Of a stretch of DNA of 64,000 nucleotides, positions 29,058-39,317 are shown piece by piece. The notes below the pieces were generated by a model, which worked only from the letters and a program-made list of their open reading frames with translations, had not been told where the DNA came from and searched no databases. The stretch spans positions 1 through 64,000 of the forward strand of contig JAQXIX010000035.1 in NCBI GenBank assembly GCA_029008005.1, given 5' to 3'. This DNA comes from Bacillota bacterium (GTDB lineage Bacteria > Bacillota > Clostridia > Peptostreptococcales > Anaerovoracaceae). The position numbers were made by a program, and so were the translations under genes. Position 1 is the stretch's first letter, and each line of letters starts with the position of its first letter.

Positions 29058-31361
29058 ATGCATCCGGAAACACTTATTACAGATTTAGCACTTATACTTA
29101 CGGTAGCCGGTATTGTGACGCTGATTTTCAGGAAACTGAAACAGCCTGTAGTACTGGGCTATCTTATTGCGGGTTTTTTGATAAGCCCTAATTTTATATA
29201 TATACCTACGGTAATCGCAAGTGAGGATATTGTCACCTGGGCTGATATAGGCGTTATATTTCTTATGTTCGGCCTAGGACTGGAATTCAGCTTCATAAAG
29301 CTGGCGAAGGTGGGAGGAAGTGCGTTCACTGTCGTTGCCATTGTAATGGCGGCAATGATTCTCGTCGGAACAGGAGTCGGATATTTCCTGGGCTGGGGAA
29401 AGTTCGACTGTATTTTCCTGGGCGGAATGATATCCATTTCATCGACGATGATTATACTCAAAACTTATGAGGAGTATAATCTTAAAAAAGAAAAATTCGC
29501 GCAGCTGATACTGGGTGCACTGGTTCTTGAAGATATTGCAGGTATTTTCATGCTGATAATACTTCCGGCGATTTCGGTGGGGCAGAACGTGTCAGGACTT
29601 GAGCTTGCAGGAAATCTGGGACTGATGGTAGTATATCTGGCTGCATGGCTTATTGCCGGAATATATCTTGTTCCGAGTATTATGAAGAAAATCGGTCGTC
29701 TGGTGACTAATGAGATTCTCGTGATACTGTCTATAGCTTTTTGCCTCGTAATGGTTTTAATTGCCAATGTCATAGGATTTTCATCGGCTCTCGGGGCATT
29801 TCTTGCCGGATCGATTCTCGCCAGCACGAAATACGTAGAGCGTATCGAACACCTTGTGGGTCCCGTCAAGGATCTTTTCGGAGCAGTGTTTTTCGTATCG
29901 GTCGGCATGCTTATAGATCCGGTGCTGCTTGTTAAATACATTGTTCCGATAATAATTATCAGCATTACCGTAATCCTGGGGCAGATGGTTTTTTCCACTT
30001 TCGGGATTCTGCTTTCGGGCCAGTCACTGAAAATCGCAGTTCGCGGAGGGTTCAGCATGGTTCAGATTGGAGAATTTTCGTTTATTATCGCCACCCTTGG
30101 AATGAATCTCGGTGTTATAAGTGATTTTCTCTACCCGATCATAGTATGCGTATCTGTAATTACATCTTTCGCAACACCTGTAATGGTAAAGAGCGGGGAT
30201 AAGGTTTATTCTCTTCTTGAGAAGAAGCTGCCTAAGGAAGTGCAGACTGCTATCAGGAAAAACACATCGGAAAGCCAAAGCAAAATAACACTCGATAAGG
30301 ACTGGAATGTGTATATTAAAAGTGTAGCTGTCAGAACACTGCTCTGCTCACTCATGATGTTTATGGTTTACTGGGTAGGAACCGAGTACATGACTTCGGC
30401 TATCTGCAGTTTTATCGATTCGGAATTTGCGGGAAAGATAGTTTCAGCAGTAATAATGATTATTGTAATGATGCCTTTTGCCAACTATATGCACAAGACA
30501 AGAAATGCCAATTTCGTTAAACTGTGGGTGAAGCACAGATCCAATCATTTGCCTTTGCTTACGCTTAAGGCTCTCAGGATACTTATTGCGGCCTGCTTCG
30601 TGGCACTTGTTATAAAAAAACTGTTCGCGGTTCCTTTCATAATAATGTTCATCCTTTCCCTGGCACTGATTATTCCTGTAGTCAAGTCTAATCTGCTTAA
30701 CGGGGTAACGATGGATATGGAACGGCGCTTCACGGCTAATTTCGCTCAGAACATTCTCGATAAACAGAAGCACGAAAGGAAAATGAGCGAGAATTACAGG
30801 TGGCTGGACGAGTCACTTTATGTAATCGAGTTTGAGATAACAGATGCAGATTACAACGAAACCATATATGAGTTTACGGCGAGAAAAACATTTGTTGTTA
30901 CGATTATACGTATAATAAGAAACGGAGAATTCATCAATCTGCCGCCGGCGGACTTCGTCGTTCAGTCAGGTGATATTATGCAGATGCTCGGAACCTGGGA
31001 TGAAGTGGATTCATGCACGATACTTCTGGAAGATGATGACTGTATCAGATATACCGATTCCGAGGATATGATTCTCAAAGACTACATATATTCACAGGTA
31101 TTTCACTCTGTGCCTGAGAAAGACCAGCTGCTGTGCGTTCCGATTGAAATAAAAGGAGATTCTCCTTATATTCGCAAAAGCATTAAAAACAGCAGAATAA
31201 GGAATAAATACAGAGGAACAATAATCGGAATAGAAAGAGGAAATCTGCCGATTGTCAGTCCGGATATCGATACCATAATAAGAAAGGGCGATATTCTCTG
31301 GCTGATGGGTGATTATAAGATGGTGGACAGGCTCATAATGGGCGGATTAATGGATGAATAA
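29058..31361 (+). CDS. Kef-type cation:proton antiporter with TrkA-C domain
   Basis: CPA2 membrane domain (VVLGYLIAGFLISP...FGLGLEFSF...ALGAFLAGSILAST) and C-terminal IRKGDILWLMGDYKMVDRL. Confidence 0.92.
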   Translation: MHPETLITDLALILTVAGIVTLIFRKLKQPVVLGYLIAGFLISPNFIYIPTVIASEDIVTWADIGVIFLMFGLGLEFSFIKLAKVGGSAFTVVAIVMAAMILVGTGVGYFLGWGKFDCIFLGGMISISSTMIILKTYEEYNLKKEKFAQLILGALVLEDIAGIFMLIILPAISVGQNVSGLELAGNLGLMVVYLAAWLIAGIYLVPSIMKKIGRLVTNEILVILSIAFCLVMVLIANVIGFSSALGAFLAGSILASTKYVERIEHLVGPVKDLFGAVFFVSVGMLIDPVLLVKYIVPIIIISITVILGQMVFSTFGILLSGQSLKIAVRGGFSMVQIGEFSFIIATLGMNLGVISDFLYPIIVCVSVITSFATPVMVKSGDKVYSLLEKKLPKEVQTAIRKNTSESQSKITLDKDWNVYIKSVAVRTLLCSLMMFMVYWVGTEYMTSAICSFIDSEFAGKIVSAVIMIIVMMPFANYMHKTRNANFVKLWVKHRSNHLPLLTLKALRILIAACFVALVIKKLFAVPFIIMFILSLALIIPVVKSNLLNGVTMDMERRFTANFAQNILDKQKHERKMSENYRWLDESLYVIEFEITDADYNETIYEFTARKTFVVTIIRIIRNGEFINLPPADFVVQSGDIMQMLGTWDEVDSCTILLEDDDCIRYTDSEDMILKDYIYSQVFHSVPEKDQLLCVPIEIKGDSPYIRKSIKNSRIRNKYRGTIIGIERGNLPIVSPDIDTIIRKGDILWLMGDYKMVDRLIMGGLMDE

Positions 31362-31384
31362 CAGGAAACAGGAGGAAATAATTA

Positions 31385-32167
31385 ATGTTCAGTGACGAAT
31401 ATCGGGTAATGTGTGACGTTTCAGAAGGCAAGCTGGGGTTTTTGAAGAATAATATGCCCGGTTATCTGACAGCATCCGTTATGGCAGGTTTTTTCATAGG
31501 GTTCGGAATTCTGCTGGCCTTTTCAATCGGCGGATATCTTGAGGGCGCAGTCTATACGAAAATTATAATGGGCGTATCCTTCGGTGTCGCACTGAGCCTC
31601 GTAGTAATGGCCGGAGCTGAGCTGTTCACAGGAAATAATATGGTAATGATGGCGGGAGTTATTGAGGGCAGAGTTAAAGTCTCCCAGATGGTGTATTTAT
31701 GGATTGTATGCTTTATCGGGAACTGGATAGGAGCAGTTATACTTTCGCTTATATACAGTAAAACAGGACTGGCAGCGGGAAATGTTGCGGAATTTATGAT
31801 TAACAGTGCGGTTGCTAAAGTTTCTCTGGCACCGGCTGAACTGTTCTGCAGAGCTGTTCTCTGTAACATGCTTGTATGTCTGGCTGTTTGGTGCGGCTTC
31901 AGATGTAAGAGCGAGTCGGGCAAGCTGATAATGATAGTATGGTGCCTGTTTGCCTTTGTAACTACAGGATTCGAGCACAGCATAGCGAATATGACATTGC
32001 TTACGACAGCGTTGCTGATTCAGCCGGAAACGGCAGTAACAATCGGCGGCTGTCTGTACAATATATTCCTTGCGGCAGCAGGTAACATAGTGGGAGGCGC
32101 AGTCTGTGTAGCACTTCCGTATTATCTTATATCTAAAAAAGGAATCAAACCAAAGAAAGAAAAATAG
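31385..32167 (+). CDS. Formate/nitrite transporter (FocA/NirC) family protein
   Basis: [51 protein letters not shown]. Confidence 0.92.
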   Translation: MFSDEYRVMCDVSEGKLGFLKNNMPGYLTASVMAGFFIGFGILLAFSIGGYLEGAVYTKIIMGVSFGVALSLVVMAGAELFTGNNMVMMAGVIEGRVKVSQMVYLWIVCFIGNWIGAVILSLIYSKTGLAAGNVAEFMINSAVAKVSLAPAELFCRAVLCNMLVCLAVWCGFRCKSESGKLIMIVWCLFAFVTTGFEHSIANMTLLTTALLIQPETAVTIGGCLYNIFLAAAGNIVGGAVCVALPYYLISKKGIKPKKEK

Positions 32168-32183
32168 TCAGAGGTGTAGCGGA

Positions 32184-33449
32184 ATGAAAGAATTTGCAAA
32201 AGATAAACACGTGGAACAGATGAAAGAATATAAGGAAGTATTCTGGGTGAATGACGGCTATACCGGTATTTATGATGATACTGAAATTACAGAAGAAATG
32301 GTCAGAGAGGCATCTGACAGACTTAAGCGCTTTGCTCCGTATATTATGAAAGCATTCCCGGAAACAGTGGAAACAGGAGGAATAATCGAATCACCTCTCA
32401 GAGAGATACCTGAAATGAAGAAGTATCTGGAAAACAGATACGGAATTTCCGTTCCGGGAAAAGTGTTCCTCAAATGTGACAGTCACCTGGCAGTATCGGG
32501 ATCCGTCAAGGCAAGGGGTGGAATATACGAAATCCTCAAGCTTGCGGAAAAGATTGCACTTGAAGAAGGTCTTCTCAGAGAAGGCGATGATTACAGTGTA
32601 ATGGCAGGAGAGGAATTCAGAAAACTCTTTTCGGGATACAAGGTTGCGGTTGGATCCACGGGAAATCTGGGTCTTTCAATAGGAATAATCAGTGCGGAGC
32701 TGGGCTTCGATGTTACTGTTCATATGTCGGCAGATGCTCGACAGTGGAAAAAAGATATGCTCAGAAGCAAAGGCGTTACAGTCGTCGAATATCCCGATGA
32801 CTATCAGAAAGCCGTAGCAGAAGGAAGGAAGACAGCGGCAGATAATCCGAAATGCCACTTTGTTGATGACGAAAGCTCGAAGGATCTTTTCTGCGGATAT
32901 GCCGTAGCTTCAGAGAGAATTAAGAAGCAGTTCGAGGAGCAGGGAATAATGCCTTCTGAGGAAAATCCCGTATTTGTTTATCTGCCTTGCGGAGTAGGCG
33001 GCGCACCGGGTGGAGTGACATACGGCCTGAAAAAAATGTTTGGTGATAATATTCACTGTTTCTTTGCAGAACCTACACATGCGCCGTGTATGATGTTGGG
33101 ACTTGTTACGGGCAAGCACGATGAAATATCATGCAGAGACATAGGAATAGACGGTAAAACAAATGCTGACGGACTTGCTGTGGGAAGACCGTCACCTCTG
33201 GTAAGCAATGTTATGGAGACTTTGCTTGAGGGCGCTTATACAGTTGATGACGCACAGCTTATTCCTCTTGCCGAAAATCTTCTCGAACTTGAGGAAATAT
33301 ATATTGAACCGTCGGCATGTGCGGCATTCCCGGGTATAAAAGATATTGTTTTATCTGATAAATACAAAGATTCAGCAGCTAAAGGGACACATGTTTTCTG
33401 GGCTACAGGCGGCAGCATGGTGCCTTTGGAATTGAGATTCGAAGATTAG
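32184..33449 (+). CDS. dsdA: D-serine ammonia-lyase
   Basis: [64 protein letters not shown]. Confidence 0.95.
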   Translation: MKEFAKDKHVEQMKEYKEVFWVNDGYTGIYDDTEITEEMVREASDRLKRFAPYIMKAFPETVETGGIIESPLREIPEMKKYLENRYGISVPGKVFLKCDSHLAVSGSVKARGGIYEILKLAEKIALEEGLLREGDDYSVMAGEEFRKLFSGYKVAVGSTGNLGLSIGIISAELGFDVTVHMSADARQWKKDMLRSKGVTVVEYPDDYQKAVAEGRKTAADNPKCHFVDDESSKDLFCGYAVASERIKKQFEEQGIMPSEENPVFVYLPCGVGGAPGGVTYGLKKMFGDNIHCFFAEPTHAPCMMLGLVTGKHDEISCRDIGIDGKTNADGLAVGRPSPLVSNVMETLLEGAYTVDDAQLIPLAENLLELEEIYIEPSACAAFPGIKDIVLSDKYKDSAAKGTHVFWATGGSMVPLELRFED

Positions 33450-33459
33450 GAGGGGTAAA

Positions 33460-33990
33460 ATGGATAACGAATCGACACTTGATATCGGGTATCTGATCAG
33501 TACTTATACACAGAGTATAAGAGAGTTTTTTCAGCAGAAGATAGCTGAACTGGAAGCCTTCAGCGATTATCAGGCACAGCAGATAGAAGAACTTACAAAT
33601 AAGGTTATTATGCTGGGCATACTGGCGATTGTTATGATTGTGGCGTTTATAGTTCTGATGATTTGTCTTAAGGCAGGAAAGAGAAGGCGCAGAAGGGAAG
33701 AACTCGAAGAGGCCGAAGAACGGCTTCGCAGAGAGGAACAGAGGCTTCGTGAGGAGCGCATGTTCTATGAGAGCCGACGCAGAGATATGCAGCAGGGCGG
33801 AAATTACTACGACGTCGGGTATGACTATGATGATCTGGGATACCGTGATGAAAATTACGGAAGGAGAGAATATCGCAATGAGTGGACTCCTAAAAGGGAA
33901 TCGAAGGAGGTCAGAAGAAGAGCTGACAGAGAAACTCAGTACATAAAAAGGCCGGAGGATTTCGACGACTACGATGATTACTTGACATAA
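33460..33990 (+). CDS. Hypothetical single-TM protein with charged coiled coil and Tyr/Asp-rich tail
   Basis: TM segment VIMLGILAIVMIVAFIVLMICLKAG, then RRRRREELEEAEERLRREEQRLREER. Confidence 0.65.
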   Translation: MDNESTLDIGYLISTYTQSIREFFQQKIAELEAFSDYQAQQIEELTNKVIMLGILAIVMIVAFIVLMICLKAGKRRRRREELEEAEERLRREEQRLREERMFYESRRRDMQQGGNYYDVGYDYDDLGYRDENYGRREYRNEWTPKRESKEVRRRADRETQYIKRPEDFDDYDDYLT

Positions 33991-34054
33991 CTTATGTTTC
34001 ATGAGAAAATGTATGCTGTATACACGCATTTTCAATTAAGTAGGAGGACAAAAT

Positions 34055-35335
34055 ATGACTACAACACAAATTATTGCGCTAGCCATATTTGTTGCGGTAA
34101 TTGCAGTAATCGTATCAGAAAAGCTTCATCGTGCCGCTTGTGCACTTATTGGAGCAATGTTGCTGGTTCTGCTTGGAATTCTTGAGCCTGTGGAAGCTCT
34201 GGGTTTCATTGACTTCAACACTATTGGCGTTCTGCTGGGTATGATGATGTTTGTTGCCGTAATTAAGAATTCCGGGATTTTCGAATATCTTGCAGTTAAA
34301 TCTGCGAAGATTGCGAAAGGTAATCCGTGGAAAATCATGGTTTATTTCATGATTATTACTGCAGTGCTTTCTGCATTCCTCGATAACGTGACAACCGTTC
34401 TGCTTATCGGGCCTATGACATTCAGCATATGCAAAGCACTTGACATTAATCCGGTACCGTTTATTATGACTCAGATTATCGCTTCCAATGTTGGTGGAAC
34501 TGCGACGCTTATCGGAGATCCGCCTAACATTATGATAGGAAGCAAAGCTGATATAAGTTTCCTTCAGTTCGTGATTTATGACGGTCCTATCGTTGTTATC
34601 ACTATGGTAGTGACTATTATCCTGTTCAAGTTTATTTACGGAAAGAAGCTCATGGTTTCTCCGGAAAAAATGGCGCTTATATGTCAGATGGATGAGAGTA
34701 AGGAAATCAAGGATAAAGTGCTATTTATCAAGAGTGTTGTAATGATTTTCTTCGTGGCACTGGCATTTATTCTCCATGACGCACTTCATCTCATGACAAG
34801 CATTATTGCTCTTTCATGTGCGGCAATAATGATTCTCATCGGAAAACAGGATGTTGAGGAAACTGTTCATGATGTTGAATGGCCTACAATTGTGTTCTTC
34901 GCATTTCTCTTCGTTGTAGTAGGCGGACTCGAGAAGGTTGGACTTATCGAAATGCTTGCAGACGAAATGATTGCGGCAACAGGTACACATTATGTAATCC
35001 TGATGATTGTTATTCTCTGGGTTTCGGCTATATGTTCGGCAATTCTGGACAATATCCCGTTCGTAGCTACTCTGATTCCGCTCATTATGACTATGGAAGC
35101 CGAAGGAATTGATGTTTGGCCGCTCTGGTGGGCAGTATCGATTGGTGCATGCTTCGGCGGAAACGGAACAATTATCGGTGCGTCGGCGAACGTTGTTCTC
35201 ACCGGTATTTCGGGACGCAAAGGCTATCCGATTACATTTATCGACTTCCTGAAGATAGGAGCTCCGATGATGGGAGTATCTGTATTACTGGCAACAGGAT
35301 ATCTGCTTATTCTCTTCGGAGGATACTGGGGATAG
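34055..35335 (+). CDS. ArsB/NhaD (IT superfamily) permease, copy 1
   Basis: FLDNVTTVLLIGPMTF; NVGGTATLIGDPPNIMIG; ILDNIPFVATLIPLI; GGNGTIIGASANVV; AGGAGG-like RBS. Confidence 0.92.
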   Translation: MTTTQIIALAIFVAVIAVIVSEKLHRAACALIGAMLLVLLGILEPVEALGFIDFNTIGVLLGMMMFVAVIKNSGIFEYLAVKSAKIAKGNPWKIMVYFMIITAVLSAFLDNVTTVLLIGPMTFSICKALDINPVPFIMTQIIASNVGGTATLIGDPPNIMIGSKADISFLQFVIYDGPIVVITMVVTIILFKFIYGKKLMVSPEKMALICQMDESKEIKDKVLFIKSVVMIFFVALAFILHDALHLMTSIIALSCAAIMILIGKQDVEETVHDVEWPTIVFFAFLFVVVGGLEKVGLIEMLADEMIAATGTHYVILMIVILWVSAICSAILDNIPFVATLIPLIMTMEAEGIDVWPLWWAVSIGACFGGNGTIIGASANVVLTGISGRKGYPITFIDFLKIGAPMMGVSVLLATGYLLILFGGYWG

Positions 35336-35356
35336 TTTAGTCGTAAAAAAACATAA

Positions 35357-35398
35357 AAAAACAGAGCGAGACATTTAAATGTCTTGCTCTTATTTTTT
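35357..35398 (+). terminator. Terminator between the duplicated permease genes
   Basis: AGAGCGAGACATTTAAATGTCTTGCTCTTATTTTTT. Confidence 0.8.
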
Positions 35399-35467
35399 AA
35401 AGGAGTAGAATATATTGGGGATATTGATAATGAGAGGAAAACACTTGAAATTTGGAGGAAAAGAAAA

Positions 35468-36748
35468 ATGACTGCAACACAAATTATTGCGCTGGTGATT
35501 TTTGTAGCTGTGATTGCTGTCATCGTTTCCGAAAAGCTTCATCGTGCAGCCTGTGCTCTTATCGGAGCAATGCTCCTTGTTCTTTTGGGAATACTTGAGC
35601 CGGGCGAAGCCCTGGGGTTTATTGATTTTAACACCATTGGTGTTCTTCTGGGAATGATGATGTTCGTGGCGGTTGTCAAGAACTCGGGTATATTCGAGTA
35701 TCTGGCAGTAAAAGCAGCGAAGATTGCCAAGGGAAATCCATGGAAGATTATGGTTTATTTCATGATTATCACAGCGGTTTTATCTGCATTTCTTGATAAT
35801 GTGACCACAGTTCTTCTTATAGGACCTATGACATTCAGTATCTGTAAGACTCTTGAACTGAATCCTATACCTTACCTTATGACACAGATTATTTCATCTA
35901 ATGTCGGAGGAACGGCTACCCTGATAGGAGACCCGCCGAACATTATGCTGGGAAGTGCGGCTGATATAAGCTTCCTTCAGTTCGTAATCTATGACGGACC
36001 TATTGTTGTTATTGTAATGATTGCTACTGTTCTGGGTTTCAGAATTCTCTACGGTAAAAAACTTTCCGTATCCCCTGAGAAAATGGAACTCGTATGCCAG
36101 ATGGATGAAAGCGCCGAAATAAAGGATAAGACACTGTTCGTTAAGAGTATTGTAATGATATTATTCGTGGCACTGGCATTCATTCTTCACGATGCACTGG
36201 AATTAAAGACAAGCATAATAGCACTTTCCTGTGCCGGAATAATGATTCTCATCGGGAAACAGGATGTTGAGGAAACAGTTCATGATGTTGAATGGCCTAC
36301 AATCGTTTTCTTCGCATTTCTCTTCGTTGTGGTCGGAGGGCTCGAGAAGGTAGGGCTCATCAGAATGCTTGCCGATGCGATGATTTCAGCTACCGGAACA
36401 CATTATGTTGTTCTCATGATAGTAATTCTATGGGTGTCGGCAATATGCTCGTCGGTTCTGGACAATATTCCGTTCGTTGCTACCCTGATACCTCTTATTA
36501 TGACTATGCAGGCTGAGGGAATTGATGTATGGCCGCTCTGGTGGGCAGTATCAATAGGTGCATGTTTCGGAGGAAACGGTACTATTATCGGAGCATCGGC
36601 TAACGTTGTACTTACAGGTATTGCCAACAGAAGAGGATATCCGATTACATTTATTGACTTCCTTAAGGTGGGAGCGCCGATGATGATTATGTCAGTTATT
36701 CTCGCAACAGTATATCTGCTTGTTTTGTTCGGAGGTTACTGGAGCTGA
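35468..36748 (+). CDS. ArsB/NhaD (IT superfamily) permease, copy 2
   Basis: Same length (426 aa) and near-collinear sequence with copy 1; ATG 35468 preceded by GGAGGA. Confidence 0.92.
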   Translation: MTATQIIALVIFVAVIAVIVSEKLHRAACALIGAMLLVLLGILEPGEALGFIDFNTIGVLLGMMMFVAVVKNSGIFEYLAVKAAKIAKGNPWKIMVYFMIITAVLSAFLDNVTTVLLIGPMTFSICKTLELNPIPYLMTQIISSNVGGTATLIGDPPNIMLGSAADISFLQFVIYDGPIVVIVMIATVLGFRILYGKKLSVSPEKMELVCQMDESAEIKDKTLFVKSIVMILFVALAFILHDALELKTSIIALSCAGIMILIGKQDVEETVHDVEWPTIVFFAFLFVVVGGLEKVGLIRMLADAMISATGTHYVVLMIVILWVSAICSSVLDNIPFVATLIPLIMTMQAEGIDVWPLWWAVSIGACFGGNGTIIGASANVVLTGIANRRGYPITFIDFLKVGAPMMIMSVILATVYLLVLFGGYWS

Positions 36749-36778
36749 GAGTTTTGCAATATTTATATTGAGACATCA

Positions 36779-36813
36779 AAAAGGCTGCTTTGCTAATTGC
36801 AAAGCAGCCTTTT
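36779..36813. terminator. Bidirectional terminator-like hairpin between convergent genes
   Basis: AAAAGGCTGCTTTGC-TAATT-GCAAAGCAGCCTTTT. Confidence 0.85.
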
Positions 36814-36826
36814 CATATTAAATATC

Positions 36827-38461
36827 TTATTGTTTTTCTACTTCTTTTGCCACGATTCCTTCGGCATTGTAGATTTTGCGAAGTTTAGGTTTCTCGATTT
36901 TGCCTGTCGGGTTTCTCGGAACTTCTGCGAAAATAACTTTTCTCGGTCTTTTATATCTCGGCAGAGACATGCAGTATTCGTTTATAGCTTCTTCATTGCA
37001 TTCGTGACCTTCTTTAAGCTGGATTATGGCAGCTGCTATTTCACCGAGTCTGACATCAGGAAGACCGATTACGGCAACGTCGTTAATGTCATCGTGCTTG
37101 CGGAGGAAATCTTCAATCTGAACAGGGTAGATGTTTTCGCCTCCGGAGATTATTACGTCCTTTTTCCTGTCTACAAGGTAGATGAAACCGTCTTCATCTT
37201 CTTCGGCCATGTCTCCCGTAAAGAGCCAGCCGTCGCCGAGAACTTCTTCAGTTGCTTCAGGATCATTGTAATAGCAGGTCATGACTCCCGGACCCTTGAC
37301 TGCAAGCTCACCGACCTGACCCGGTTCAACATCATTTCTGTCAGTATCTACGATTCTTGTTTCCCATCCGTAACCGGCTTTACCTATGGCTCCGACTTTG
37401 TGAATGTTTTCGATGCCGAGGTGAACGCATCCGGGACCGATTGATTCGGAAAGTCCGTAGTTAGTATCATAATCATGATGAGGGAAAACAGACTTCCATC
37501 GTTTTATGAGACTAGGTGGAACAGGCTGGGCTCCTATATGCATAAGATGCCACTGATCCAGGTGGTAATCATGAAGATTCACCTTACCGCTTTCGATTGC
37601 ATCGAGAATATCCTGTGCCCACGGTACGAGGAGCCATACGATTGTGCATCTCTCCTCGGAAGCGGCCTTAAGTATATATTCAGGTTTAGTGCCTTTGAGA
37701 ATTACGGCTTTACTTCCCGAGAAAAGGCTTCCGAACCAGTGCATTTTCGCGCCTGTATGATAAAGAGGCGGTATGCAGAGGAATACATCGTTCTTTGTCT
37801 GATGGTGATGATTCTGTTCGCATTTAGCCGAATGAGTCAGGCTGCGGTGTTTATGGAGAATTGCTTTAGGAAACCCTGTCGTACCTGACGAAAAGTATAT
37901 TGCACCGTAATCGTCATCGGATAACGGAATATCCGGAGCGTTTTCGGAACAGTATTTAATATACTGATCGTAGCTGTCTGCGAAAGTAGGGCAGTCTTCT
38001 CCAACATAGAGAAGTGTCTTCACATTCGGAATAACATCACAAATGCTTTCAACACGGCCGATAAATTCAGAACCGAAAACGAGTCCGATGCAGTCTGCCT
38101 TGTCGAGGCAGTATTTGATTTCGTCGGCAGTATATCTGAAATTAAGGGGAACAGCCAAAGCCCCGGTCTTGAGAATTCCGAAATATACAGGAAGCCAGTC
38201 AAGACAGTTCATCATGAGTATAGCGATTTTATCGCCTTTTCTTATTCCTCTTGTCAGAAGCAGGTTGGCGAATCTGTTTGCTTTAACGTCAAATTCCTTC
38301 CAGGTCATTTCCTTCCTGCCGTATTCATGAGGGTTTGATTCAATAAGCTCGAATTCCTTCCATGTACGGCGGCTGTTTGCTTCTTCCGGATTAATTTCCA
38401 CAAGGCTTATATCATAGGGAAATTCTCTGGCGTTTCTTTCCAGTAATTCAGTTATTGGCAT
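36827..38461 (-). CDS. AMP-dependent acyl-CoA synthetase/ligase
   Basis: YFSSGTTGFPKAILHKHRSLTHSA; GWLFTGDMAEEDEDGFIYLVDRKKDVIISGGENIYP; NPTGKIEKPKLR. Confidence 0.95.
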   Translation of the reverse strand: MPITELLERNAREFPYDISLVEINPEEANSRRTWKEFELIESNPHEYGRKEMTWKEFDVKANRFANLLLTRGIRKGDKIAILMMNCLDWLPVYFGILKTGALAVPLNFRYTADEIKYCLDKADCIGLVFGSEFIGRVESICDVIPNVKTLLYVGEDCPTFADSYDQYIKYCSENAPDIPLSDDDYGAIYFSSGTTGFPKAILHKHRSLTHSAKCEQNHHHQTKNDVFLCIPPLYHTGAKMHWFGSLFSGSKAVILKGTKPEYILKAASEERCTIVWLLVPWAQDILDAIESGKVNLHDYHLDQWHLMHIGAQPVPPSLIKRWKSVFPHHDYDTNYGLSESIGPGCVHLGIENIHKVGAIGKAGYGWETRIVDTDRNDVEPGQVGELAVKGPGVMTCYYNDPEATEEVLGDGWLFTGDMAEEDEDGFIYLVDRKKDVIISGGENIYPVQIEDFLRKHDDINDVAVIGLPDVRLGEIAAAIIQLKEGHECNEEAINEYCMSLPRYKRPRKVIFAEVPRNPTGKIEKPKLRKIYNAEGIVAKEVEKQ

Positions 38462-38582
38462 TTCAAAGTGTCCTTCCTTATTGTTTTACCTAAATATTAT
38501 ATAATAGAAAATTTGTATATTGCAACAATTATGTGTTAAAATCTATTGTGTATGAAATAGAGGATTTTGCGTGAGGTGACAA

Positions 38583-39071
38583 ATGGCTATTGATAAAGTA
38601 AGGGAATATTTCAAGCAGTTCGGTATTGAGGACAGAATAATGGAATTTGACGTATCCAGTGCCACAGTGGATCTGGCGGCGGAAGCTGTCGGTGTGGAAG
38701 GTGCGAGAATCTGTAAAACCATGTCTTTCCTTAAACCGGAAGGACAGGGCGCGATTCTTGTTCAGATGGCAGGAGACGGCAGAATCAACAACAGGAAATT
38801 CAAGGATCAGTTCGGATTCAAGGCGAAAATGCTGAAGCCGGAAGAAGTAATAGAATATACAGGTCACGCCATCGGCGGTGTATGTGCTTTTGCAATAGAA
38901 AGAGACGATGTGGATGTGTACTGTGATGAGTCAATGAGACGTTTTGAGACAGTATTCCCTGCGTGCGGAAGCAGCAACAGCGCCATTGAGCTTACATGTG
39001 ACGAAATCGAGAAATATTCAAAGGCTTCGGGATGGGTGGATATCTGCAAGCTTCCCGAAGATGATGCATAG
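38583..39071 (+). CDS. YbaK/EbsC-family aminoacyl-tRNA deacylase
   Basis: ARICKTMSFLKPEGQGAILVQMAGDGRINNRKFK; HAIGGVCAFAI; CGSSNSAIELTCDEI. Confidence 0.92.
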   Translation: MAIDKVREYFKQFGIEDRIMEFDVSSATVDLAAEAVGVEGARICKTMSFLKPEGQGAILVQMAGDGRINNRKFKDQFGFKAKMLKPEEVIEYTGHAIGGVCAFAIERDDVDVYCDESMRRFETVFPACGSSNSAIELTCDEIEKYSKASGWVDICKLPEDDA

Positions 39072-39083
39072 GAGGATTAAGAG

Positions 39084-39305
39084 ATGTGCGTAGCAGTACC
39101 CGGATGTGTTGTGGAAATTGACGGCAGCACAGCAACAGTGGATTTTAAGGGCAATACGGTGAAAGTGAACATAGGGCTGGTAAAGCCTGAAGTAGGGCAG
39201 TATGTGCTTGTTCACGCCGGATGTGCCATAGAAGTAATGGAAAAAGATGCGGCTCAGGAAATAATTGATCTTTTCGCAGATCTTGAAGAGCTTGAGAATA
39301 ACTGA
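39084..39305 (+). CDS. hypC: Hydrogenase maturation chaperone HypC
   Basis: MCVAVPGCVVEIDGSTATVDFKGNTVKVNIGLV...GQYVLVHAGCAIEVM. Confidence 0.93.
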   Translation: MCVAVPGCVVEIDGSTATVDFKGNTVKVNIGLVKPEVGQYVLVHAGCAIEVMEKDAAQEIIDLFADLEELENN

Positions 39306-39317
39306 CAGGTGAGATAA

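Noticed and set aside
29465-30058. 197-aa minus-strand ORF within the Kef-type antiporter
   Set aside because: Shadow ORF in a well-supported transporter gene
36797-37444. 215-aa + strand ORF antisense to the acyl-CoA synthetase gene
   Set aside because: Shadow of a strong coding frame on the minus strand with adenylate-forming motifs; no domain of its own
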